Assembly: GCF_000429365.1 (NCBI RefSeq)
Contig: NZ_AUBS01000005.1
Location: forward strand, 1 to 64,000
Reading direction: 5' to 3'
Source: Pseudodonghicola xiamenensis DSM 18339
GTDB taxonomy: Bacteria; Pseudomonadota; Alphaproteobacteria; Rhodobacterales; Rhodobacteraceae
Length of the DNA: 64,000 nucleotides
Both the position numbers and the translations under genes were made by a program. Under the pieces are notes generated by a model. It did no database searches. It had not been told where the DNA came from and was given only the letters and a program-made list of their open reading frames with translations. Shown one piece after another: positions 33,642 to 41,598 of this stretch. The first letter of the stretch is position 1. Every line of letters begins with the position of its first letter.

Positions 33642-35285
33642 TCAGTCGAGCGCGTTCAGCACCGCATAAGCGGGGGTGGTGATGAAATCGGGCAAGGTCT
33701 CGGCGCAGGCGGCCTCCTGAAAGATCCGCGCGGCCGAGGCGTAATGGCCGCGATGAAAGCCGGTGGCGCCAAGGCGATTCAGGATCGTCTCGATCTCCTG
33801 CTGGATCAGCTCGGCCAGCCAGTCGGCATCCATCTGCCGAGCGCCGCCGGCTTCCAGCTCCACCGCGGCACCGTGGCGGATCCATTGCCAGATCTGGCTG
33901 CGCGCGATCTCGGCGGTGGCCGCATCCTCCATCAGATTGTGAATCGGCACCGCACCGCGCCCCGACAGCCAGGCAGCCAGATATTCGATGGCGACCGAGA
34001 CATTGCCGCGCAGGCCGGCTTCGGTCACCGTGCCGCTGTGGGGCTTCAACAGCGCCTCGGCGGTCACCCGCGGATGCTGACGCGGCTGGCGGATCTGGTT
34101 CGGCCCCGGCATCTCGGCGTCGAACACTTCCATCGCCACCGGCACCAGATCGGGGTGTGCGACCCAGGTACCGTCATGCCCCGCCGTCACCTCGCGCAGT
34201 TTGTCGGCGCGCACCTTGGCAAAGGCGGCCTCGTTCGCCGTCGCATCGTCCTTGACCGGGATCTGCGCGGCCATGCCGCCCATGGCGTGGATGCCGCGAC
34301 GATGGCAGACCTCGACCAGCCGGGCGGAATAGGCCGCCAGAAAGGCGCGATCCATCGTCACCTGCGCCCGGTCCGGCAACACGAAGTTCGGATGCGCCTG
34401 CAGGCATTTGATATAGCTGAAGATGTAATCCCACCGTCCGCAGTTCAGCCCGGCGATATGATCGCGCAGTTCCCAGATGATCTCGTCCATCTCGAAGGCG
34501 GCGCGCAGGGTCTCGATCAGCACGGTGGCCTTAATGGTGCCCTTCGGCAGGCCCAGCCGGTCCTGCGCAAAGACGAAGATGTCATTCCACAACCGCGCCT
34601 CGCGGTGGTTTTCCAACTTCGGCAGGTAATAGAACGGTCCGCGCCCGGTCTCGGCCAGCGCCACACCATTGTGGAAAATATGCAGCCCGAAATCGAACAG
34701 CGCGGCGGCGATGGGGTGGCCGCCCATCATCACGTTGTCCTCTTCCATATGCAGGCCGCGCGGGCGCACGATCAGCACCGCAGTCCGGTCATTCAACCGG
34801 TAGGATCTGCCGGTTCTGGGATCGTCATGCGACAGGGCGCCGTCGCGGTAATCCATCATGTTCACCTGCCCGGCGATCATGATGTCGAACCGCGGGGCTG
34901 AGGCATCCTCGAAATCCGCCATGAAGACCTTGGCGCCGGAGTTCAGCGCGTTGATCATCATCTTGCGGTCGACCGGGCCAGTAATCTCGACCCGCCGGTC
35001 GCGCAGCGGTGCGGGCACCGGGGCGGCCTCCCAATCGCCGGCGCGGATATCGGCGGTTTCCACCAGGAATTCGGGCAACAGCCCGGTGTCATAGCCCGCC
35101 TGCCGCTGCCGCCGCGCGGTGCGCAGCGCGGCCAGACGCGGGCCGAATTGCGCCTGAAGATCGGCCAGAAAGGCCAGCGCCTCGGGCGTCAGCACGCGGC
35201 TCACCCCCGGCACGTCGCGCAGCACAACGGGGCGCGCGGCTTGGGTTGGGGGATCGGAGAGGATCGGGCGGGCAAGGGTCATCAC
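33642..35285 (-). CDS. aceB: Malate synthase A
   Basis: Malate synthase condenses glyoxylate with acetyl-CoA. The 547-residue A-form is shown by ITGPVDRKMMINALNSGAKVFMADFEDASAP and the C-terminal active-site region GGMAAQIPVKDD. The ATG at 35282 (MTLARPILSD) is an alternative start. It diverges from a ScfR/RamB-like regulator and precedes aceA, making a compact glyoxylate-bypass locus. Confidence 0.95.
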   Translation of the reverse strand: MMTLARPILSDPPTQAARPVVLRDVPGVSRVLTPEALAFLADLQAQFGPRLAALRTARRQRQAGYDTGLLPEFLVETADIRAGDWEAAPVPAPLRDRRVEITGPVDRKMMINALNSGAKVFMADFEDASAPRFDIMIAGQVNMMDYRDGALSHDDPRTGRSYRLNDRTAVLIVRPRGLHMEEDNVMMGGHPIAAALFDFGLHIFHNGVALAETGRGPFYYLPKLENHREARLWNDIFVFAQDRLGLPKGTIKATVLIETLRAAFEMDEIIWELRDHIAGLNCGRWDYIFSYIKCLQAHPNFVLPDRAQVTMDRAFLAAYSARLVEVCHRRGIHAMGGMAAQIPVKDDATANEAAFAKVRADKLREVTAGHDGTWVAHPDLVPVAMEVFDAEMPGPNQIRQPRQHPRVTAEALLKPHSGTVTEAGLRGNVSVAIEYLAAWLSGRGAVPIHNLMEDAATAEIARSQIWQWIRHGAAVELEAGGARQMDADWLAELIQQEIETILNRLGATGFHRGHYASAARIFQEAACAETLPDFITTPAYAVLNALD

Positions 35286-35338
35286 ATCGGCCTTTCTGCT
35301 GGAGTCGTCGGCTGATGTGAGGTTAGTAATGTGTTGGG

Positions 35339-35384
35339 GTAATTGAAATAATATGCTGTAATTAAAGGGTTATTCTGTAATTAA
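35339..35384. promoter_or_regulatory. Three GTAATT repeats at 19-bp spacing between aceB and its regulator
   Basis: GTAATT occurs at 35339, 35358 and 35377, exactly 19 bases apart; the second and third are part of an identical 10-mer CTGTAATTAA (35356-35365, 35375-35384). The AT-rich cluster sits between the divergent aceB and ScfR-type genes and is the likely binding region of that regulator. Confidence 0.6.
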
Positions 35385-35420
35385 TGTAAGATTACACCAC
35401 AGAGGTCTGTAAGGTTTGTC

Positions 35421-36860
35421 ATGTCGGAACGCGGCGAAAAACTGATCATCGGGGCGCGGCTCAAGCGGCTGCGGCGCACATTGGGGCTGACCCAGGCGCA
35501 GATGGCGCAGGATCTGGGCGTCTCGCCCAGCTACATCACCCTGATCGAGGCGAACCAGCGCCCGGTCTCGGCCAAGCTGCTGGTGCGGCTCAGCCAGGTC
35601 TACGACTTCTCGGCCGGAGAGATCGCGGGCGGCGGCGATCTGCAACTGCAGGCGGATCTGGAGGCGGCGCTGAAGGATCCGCTCTTTGCCGAAACCGTCC
35701 CGCGGGCCGAGATCGAGGAGGTTGTGAACGCCTCCCCCGCGCTGGCGCGCGGGCTGCTCAGGCTACATGAGAAATACCGCGCCATGGCGATGGCCGCGAT
35801 TTCCGAGGAGAACCCCTTTTCCGACCGCGACAAGGTGGAGCTGCTGGAACAGACGGTGCGCCCGGTGGACGAGGTGCGGGCGCATTTCCATGTCCGACAC
35901 AACCATATCGACGCGCTCGACCGCGCTGCCGAGGCGCTGGCCGACGATCTGGCGATCTGGCGGACCGAGCCGCAGATCGTGCTGAACGACCGGCTGCGCG
36001 AGGTGCACGGCTATCGCGTCCGCATCCTGCCGCAAGACGTCATGCCCGGCCAGCTTCGCCTGCTGGACCCGCACCGCAAGCACCTGAACCTGTCGGAACG
36101 GCTGGACCAGCCCGGGCGACGGTTCCAGATCGCGGTGCAGCTGGCGCGGCTGGAGTACGACGATCTGATCGCAGCCGAGGCTGCGGCCGCCGGCGTCTCC
36201 GACGCTGCTCTGCCGCTGGCGCGGGCGAGCTTTGCCAATTACTTCGCCGCCGCTCTCTTGATGCCCTATCGCCGGTTTCTCAGGGCGGCGGAGGGGGCGC
36301 GCTATGACGTTGAACTGCTGTGCCAGCGCTTCGGCACCAGTTTCGAGCAGGTGGCGCATCGCCTCACCACCCTGCAACGGCCCGAGGCGCGCGGTGTGCC
36401 CTTCTTCTTCGTGCGCATGGACCGCGCCGGCAATGTGTCGAAACGGTTCAGCGCCGGGCGCTTTCACTTCTCGAAATTCGGCGGCTCCTGCCCGCTCTGG
36501 AACATCCACAGTTGTTTCGAGACGCCCGAGCGGGTGCAGACCCAGGTGATCGCCATGCCCGACGGCACCACCTATTTCTCGGTCGCGCGCACGGTGACGC
36601 GGCAGGTCGGCACCTATGCCAGCCCGGCGGCGCGTTTTGCCATCGGGCTGGGGTGCGACATCGCCTATGCGCCGCGGCTGATCTATGCGCAGGATTTGGA
36701 CCTGGAGGCGGTGCAGCCGGTGCCGATCGGGGTGAACTGCTATCTCTGCGAACGGCCCGATTGTCCGTCCCGGGCCTATCCACCGATCAACCGGCCTTTC
36801 AGCTTTTCCGAACGCTCCCGCGGCGTGTCGAGCTTCGGTTTCGCACCAGACACAGAATAG
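35421..36860 (+). CDS. ScfR/RamB-like regulator of the glyoxylate bypass
   Basis: This 479-residue protein has the same architecture as the prp regulator at 30.5 kb: XRE helix-turn-helix (LTQAQMAQDLGVSPSYITLIEANQRP), IrrE-like middle, and C-terminal NCYLCERPDCPSRAYPP. RamB-type relatives control aceA and aceB. It diverges from aceB with spaced GTAATT repeats between them. The two regulators share long stretches (such as RPEARGVPFFFVRMDRAGN), so they are paralogues with different operators. Confidence 0.88.
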   Translation: MSERGEKLIIGARLKRLRRTLGLTQAQMAQDLGVSPSYITLIEANQRPVSAKLLVRLSQVYDFSAGEIAGGGDLQLQADLEAALKDPLFAETVPRAEIEEVVNASPALARGLLRLHEKYRAMAMAAISEENPFSDRDKVELLEQTVRPVDEVRAHFHVRHNHIDALDRAAEALADDLAIWRTEPQIVLNDRLREVHGYRVRILPQDVMPGQLRLLDPHRKHLNLSERLDQPGRRFQIAVQLARLEYDDLIAAEAAAAGVSDAALPLARASFANYFAAALLMPYRRFLRAAEGARYDVELLCQRFGTSFEQVAHRLTTLQRPEARGVPFFFVRMDRAGNVSKRFSAGRFHFSKFGGSCPLWNIHSCFETPERVQTQVIAMPDGTTYFSVARTVTRQVGTYASPAARFAIGLGCDIAYAPRLIYAQDLDLEAVQPVPIGVNCYLCERPDCPSRAYPPINRPFSFSERSRGVSSFGFAPDTE

Positions 36861-37239
36861 CTGTACTGGCAGAAGTTCATTGGTCTTTTTCAGGTCAATC
36901 GGCGTCGCAAACAACCGATCGAAGCCCTCGCGCCGAGCTAGGCTCCAGACCCATTGATTTCAGGCTCCCGGCATGTTTCAGGCCCCGCAAGGAGACCTGA
37001 TCGACGAGCGACCACACAAACCGCGCAGGACCGTAGCGACACATCCAAGCCAACATAATGTTCCATTCGAAATCTCCCTTGTTCACAGATTTCCTGTGAT
37101 CCTATCGGGAGCTCGACCTCAGTTCAGGGTCAGCCCAATTACGCATGCTCTGGGCCCAATGCCATCGAGCCAACGGCTAGGCTCAAACCCGCAGACCATC
37201 GTTTTAGCCGTGGACCCCAAGAGGGCAGGTCAATGCCGA
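36861..37239. other. Junction between core genes and the accessory region
   Basis: Apart from a beheaded IS110 remnant (36938-37066), I see no gene here. It marks the switch from glyoxylate genes to the restriction-modification region. Confidence 0.55.
36938..37066 (-). pseudogene. IS110-family transposase remnant (N-terminal 42 codons)
   Basis: From the ATG at 37066, behind a GGGAG site, the minus strand reads MEHYVGLDVSLRSCAVCVV, the typical start of IS110 transposases with the first DEDD acidic residue (GLDVS). The frame drifts into unrelated residues and stops at a TAG at 36938. The remaining 300 or so residues are missing, so it is a decayed or truncated insertion. Confidence 0.75.
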
Positions 37240-40200
37240 TTAGCCCACGCTCTTCGCGAGCGCTTCCTTGACGCTTTGATAAAGCGAAGACCGGAACGCC
37301 TCGTCCTGGCTATGAAGCTTGTAAAGTTCCAACTCCTCTTTCCGCCGCTTAAGCATAACTTCCTTCATGATCTTATCGAACGCCAGGTCGCGACTGTATG
37401 GATCAGGGTTTCCATCGAACTTCTCTTCGAAGTCTGGATGAGCCTGAACACTCTCCACAATATTCAAGAACTTGATCCGCTGTTCTTCCGGTGTAGCGCC
37501 CCAGCCTTGGAACCAACGCTCGTTGAAGCTGCGGATGATCTCTTCGAGCGGGTCCTCCTGCACCTCTCCTTCGCGGTAGCCGCGGGGATTGGGGTTCTGT
37601 GGCTCTAGTTCTGCTTCCGAAGTGTCCAGGTCGATGGCGTGGTTCAGCTTGGTCCTCTCCAGCCCATACGACGACAGGTCAACCGCCTCGAGCAGCTCAT
37701 CCAGGGCGTCCTGGTTGGGGTCCTGGATGTTCAGCTTCGGCACCAGGAACTTCAGGAACCAGAACAGCTTCTCCCACGCCAATACTTCAAAGGGCATGAT
37801 CGCGGCCATCTGCCCATAGATCTTCACGAATTGTTTGGCCTTGATCTTGAAATCGATCTTCTCGGGATCATCCAGCTCCAGGCCATTGTTGAAGCGTTCA
37901 GCGGCGCTGTCGATCAGCGGGCTTAGCTTCTCGGCATCCTCGCCGTCGAAGAACCGCGTGCAGAATTCCTCGACCTCGGACCATTCGTACACGCCAACAT
38001 CGTCCAGGGATGCCTTCAGCTCGTGCAGAACGTTGACGTCCGTCGCCTCGGACAGGGTCGTCACGGTGAAGAAGGGATCGAAGGCGGCTTTGATGTCTTC
38101 CGTCGAGTTGAAGAAGTCGAGCACGAACAGGTCCTCGGTCCGCTTGCCCAGCTTCGGCGAGGACCGGTTCAACCGGGACAGGGCCTGAACCGCCAGCACT
38201 GATTGCAGCTTCTTGTCGACGTACATCGCGCAGAGCTTCGGCTGATCGAAACCGGTCAGATACTTGTTCGCGACGATGAGCAGCCGATACTCGTCTTTGT
38301 CGAACTCGCTCCGCGTCTTGTCTTCGGCCACACCGTTCATGTCGGCCTCGGTGTACTTGACCCCATCGACCTCTTTCTCGCCCGAGAAGGCGATGAGCGC
38401 CTTGAACGGGCTACCGCGCTTGGCAAGCTCCGCCTGGACGGCCTTGTAGTACCGGATCGCCATCTCGATGTTCTGCGTGACGATCATCCCCTTGCCCTTG
38501 CCGCGCAGCTTCTTCGGGTTGACCACGTTGTCGATGAAGTCATCGACAATGATCTCGGCCTTGGTGTTGATGGTCTGCTGGCTCCGCTCGACATAGGCGC
38601 GCAGCTTCTTCTGCGCCTTGGATGTGTCGAACAGGGGATTGTCCTCGATGGACTTCTGGATCTCGTAATAGCCCTTGTAGGTCGTGTAATTCGCCAACAC
38701 GTCGAGGATGAACCCCTCTTCGATCGCCTGCTTCATGCTGTACAGGTGGAAGGGGCGGAAGCGGTCGTCAGGTTGCTGCTCGCCGAACTTCTCCAGGGTG
38801 ATCGGCTTCGGCGTCGCGGTGAAGGCAAAGTAGGACGCATTGCCGCGCATCTTGCGGGCCTGCATGGCCGCGACGATCTTGTCCTGCGCGTCATCTTCGT
38901 CCGGGTCGCCGCCCATTGCCTGGTTCATCTTGTCACTGGCGATGCCGCTCTGGCCGCTGTGGGCCTCGTCGATGATCACGGCGAACCTCTTGTCGCCAAG
39001 GTCAGCGATCCCGTCGATGATAAAGGGGAACTTCTGAATCGTCGTGATGATAATCTTCTTGCCATTCTCCAGCGCCGCCTTCAGGTCCGAGGACTTCAGG
39101 GCCGGCGCGACGATGTTCTTGACCTCGGAGAAGTCCTTGATGTTGTCGCGCAGCTGCTTGTCCAGCAGGCGGCGGTCGGTCACGACGATCACGCTGTCGA
39201 ACAGCGGGGCGTCCAGCGCCTTGGCGCCCGGCAGGCCCAGTTCCGCCGGGTAGGTCTCGATCAGCTGGTAAGCGGCCCAGGTGATGCTGTTGGATTTCCC
39301 CGAACCGGCAGAGTGCTGGATCAGGTAGCTGTGCCCCACGCCCGTCTCTGCGGCGTGGGAAAGAAGCTTCCGGACCACGTTCAACTGGTGGTAGCGCGGG
39401 AAGATCAGCGTCTTCTTCGCCAGCGGGTCGGTCTTCTTTCCCTCCAGCAGGACGAAGTGCTGGATGATCCCGGCAAGGCTCTCCGGTTGCAGCACCTCTT
39501 CCCACAGGTAGGCCGTCTTGTGGCCGTTCGGGTTCGGCGGGTTGCCCGCGCCTTCGTTGTGGCCCTTGTTGAACGGTAGGAAGAAGGTCTTGGCCCCGTC
39601 CAGCTTCGTCGCCATCCACACCTCGTCGGTGTCGGCGGTCATGTGGACCAGCACCCGGCCAAAGCGCATCAGGGTCTGGTTCGCATCGCGCTCGCGATAC
39701 TGCTTCTGGCCGTGGTAGCGGGCGGTCTGGTGGGTCCAGGCGTTCTTCAGCTCCAGCGTTACCAGCGGCAGCCCGTTGAGGAACACCACCATGTCCACCG
39801 ATTCATTCGGGTTGGCTGTGCTGTGATGGACCTGCCGGGTCACGCTCCAGATGTTGGCGGCGAAGTTGTCGTGGACCTTTTGCGCCGAGCTGGCCAGCGG
39901 CGCGGGGTACATCAGGGTGAAATGCGCGTTGTCGACGGGCAGGCCCTTCTTCAGGACGTGCAGCAGGCCCTTGGACCTGATCAGCTTGTCGAGCTGGCCG
40001 GTGATCTTGGCCTGCCAGTCGGCGGGGTTGTGGCTCTTGAGCTTGTCGAGGTCCCTGGACTGTGTGGCCTCGAGGAACTCCCAGAACTTGGCGCGGTCGA
40101 GCGCGAGGGGCGCGTCGAAGTCCGACGCTTGGCCGATGCGGAAGGGGCCGGTCTCAGTAGCGGCCCCAGCGGCCAGCTCTTCGGAGCTCGCGCCGCAGAG

Positions 40201-40260
40201 CCGTCGTTCGATGGCCTGTTCGAGGGCGATTTCCTTGGTGTTGCTGACCGCGACATTCAT
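37240..40260 (-). CDS. hsdR: Type I restriction enzyme, R subunit
   Basis: HsdR supplies ATP-driven DNA translocation and cleavage. The N-terminal nuclease region (MVVFLNGLPLVTLELKN) contains the D...E-x-K motif of the family. Then come Walker A (QHSAGSGKSNSITWAA), the DEAH box (VIIDEAHSGQSG), motif III (FTATPKPITLEKFG) and motif VI (QALSRLNR). The start is the ATG at 40260 (MNVAVSNTKEIALEQ), giving 1006 residues, normal for the family. It is the last gene after hsdM and hsdS, 54 bases from hsdS. Confidence 0.95.
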   Translation of the reverse strand: MNVAVSNTKEIALEQAIERRLCGASSEELAAGAATETGPFRIGQASDFDAPLALDRAKFWEFLEATQSRDLDKLKSHNPADWQAKITGQLDKLIRSKGLLHVLKKGLPVDNAHFTLMYPAPLASSAQKVHDNFAANIWSVTRQVHHSTANPNESVDMVVFLNGLPLVTLELKNAWTHQTARYHGQKQYRERDANQTLMRFGRVLVHMTADTDEVWMATKLDGAKTFFLPFNKGHNEGAGNPPNPNGHKTAYLWEEVLQPESLAGIIQHFVLLEGKKTDPLAKKTLIFPRYHQLNVVRKLLSHAAETGVGHSYLIQHSAGSGKSNSITWAAYQLIETYPAELGLPGAKALDAPLFDSVIVVTDRRLLDKQLRDNIKDFSEVKNIVAPALKSSDLKAALENGKKIIITTIQKFPFIIDGIADLGDKRFAVIIDEAHSGQSGIASDKMNQAMGGDPDEDDAQDKIVAAMQARKMRGNASYFAFTATPKPITLEKFGEQQPDDRFRPFHLYSMKQAIEEGFILDVLANYTTYKGYYEIQKSIEDNPLFDTSKAQKKLRAYVERSQQTINTKAEIIVDDFIDNVVNPKKLRGKGKGMIVTQNIEMAIRYYKAVQAELAKRGSPFKALIAFSGEKEVDGVKYTEADMNGVAEDKTRSEFDKDEYRLLIVANKYLTGFDQPKLCAMYVDKKLQSVLAVQALSRLNRSSPKLGKRTEDLFVLDFFNSTEDIKAAFDPFFTVTTLSEATDVNVLHELKASLDDVGVYEWSEVEEFCTRFFDGEDAEKLSPLIDSAAERFNNGLELDDPEKIDFKIKAKQFVKIYGQMAAIMPFEVLAWEKLFWFLKFLVPKLNIQDPNQDALDELLEAVDLSSYGLERTKLNHAIDLDTSEAELEPQNPNPRGYREGEVQEDPLEEIIRSFNERWFQGWGATPEEQRIKFLNIVESVQAHPDFEEKFDGNPDPYSRDLAFDKIMKEVMLKRRKEELELYKLHSQDEAFRSSLYQSVKEALAKSVG

Positions 40261-40314
40261 GGGGCTTCTACTCTCACGTCCTGGCACCCGGGGCCCCGTT
40301 CTGGGGCCGGGCGC

Positions 40315-41598
40315 TTACAATACCTTGATCTTTCCAGTCACCGCTGCGTTGATCAAGCTCGTCTTGTATTCCCGCAATGCGGTGATCTGGGTTTCTTTGA
40401 GGGTAATGGCATCGCCAATCCGCTTCTTTGTCGCTTCGACGAATTCGACGATATGCTTTTGTTCATCTGCTGGTGGGACGACCACGAAGCGATGCGCGAG
40501 GTTATTGAAACGAATGCGGACGGCGCGCTGGCGCACCGCATTACAGATCACCTGAATGTACCGTGCCAGCGCCATCTCGCGCAGAAGGTAGGCAAAGTAT
40601 TGCTGGGAAAGCCCATCTTGGATTGGGTCGCAGATAACGTACTCAGGAGTGCATTTCCCATCAGACTCCGAGACGCCAATTGCCCCCTCAAAAGCGTCCA
40701 TGGAGTTCAGCACAAGCTGACCCACTCGGATGCCTTGATAACCGCCTTCGATGATGGCTTCGGTGAAACCTTCGAGGCGACGGTTCGACCGGAGCGTGAC
40801 TTGCCCGTCGCGGAAAGAGGTCACGACTTCATCGCCAGGTCGAACGGGCAACCGGCTCTGCTCGAACAGGTATTTGAAGCGTTGGGCCTCCCAATGCGCG
40901 GGGATCTGGCCGATCCAGTCGATGCCGCTGTCCTTCATGGGGGCGGCGGGGTTCAGGCCGCGGGTGACGGCCTGCTGGATCAGGATCTGCCTGCGCTCGG
41001 CCAGTAGCCTGATCTGCTCCTCCTTGATCCGCACCGCCTCGTCAATCGTCGCGCATTTCCCATCCAGGAACGCCGCAATGGCGCGTTGTTCCTCGGGGCT
41101 GGGGATTGGCAGGCGAAGGTACTTGAAGTCCTCATACGACAGGTTCTGCCGCAGGCCAGAGCCAAGTGCGTAGAAGACCTTCTTCACGTCATAGGAGTGC
41201 AGGAGGTAGTGCAGGAACTTCGGGTCGATATCGGCCTTTGGGCGCAGATTGATGTAGGCTGAGGTGATGATCCCTGTATTACGCGCGAGACCAGTGCGGA
41301 GGCTGGTCATGTCGTTCTGGAGATCGGTTCCCCGGATGATGATGTCACCGGGCTGCACGACTTGGTAGGTTTCGAAGCTTTCAGGGACAAGGCCGGTCAG
41401 CTTGTCTTCATCCTTCACGATCACGCGGCCATAACTGAGGGAAAGCACGGTGCTCTCCTTCATGCCGGTGTTCTTCTCCTTGCTTTCGTAGAGGCACTGG
41501 CGACCGGGTTCGACCGACCAAGTCGATGGCACCTCGCCAATCCAATCAATGCCGCTGTCGATGTAGCTTTCATGTTGGGGATATGCCGCGATGTTCAT
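40315..41598 (-). CDS. hsdS: Type I restriction-modification, specificity subunit
   Basis: HsdS recognises the split target sequence. Two target recognition domains each begin with the same motif (DSGIDWIGEVPSTWSV near residue 15 and DSGIDWIGQIPAHWEA near 220), separated by a helical spacer (EEQRAIAAFLDGKCATIDEAVRIKEEQIRLLAERRQILI) whose copy closes the protein. 427 residues and both domains look intact. The start overlaps the hsdM stop by 4 bases. The target sequence cannot be predicted. Confidence 0.94.
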   Translation of the reverse strand: MNIAAYPQHESYIDSGIDWIGEVPSTWSVEPGRQCLYESKEKNTGMKESTVLSLSYGRVIVKDEDKLTGLVPESFETYQVVQPGDIIIRGTDLQNDMTSLRTGLARNTGIITSAYINLRPKADIDPKFLHYLLHSYDVKKVFYALGSGLRQNLSYEDFKYLRLPIPSPEEQRAIAAFLDGKCATIDEAVRIKEEQIRLLAERRQILIQQAVTRGLNPAAPMKDSGIDWIGQIPAHWEAQRFKYLFEQSRLPVRPGDEVVTSFRDGQVTLRSNRRLEGFTEAIIEGGYQGIRVGQLVLNSMDAFEGAIGVSESDGKCTPEYVICDPIQDGLSQQYFAYLLREMALARYIQVICNAVRQRAVRIRFNNLAHRFVVVPPADEQKHIVEFVEATKKRIGDAITLKETQITALREYKTSLINAAVTGKIKVL

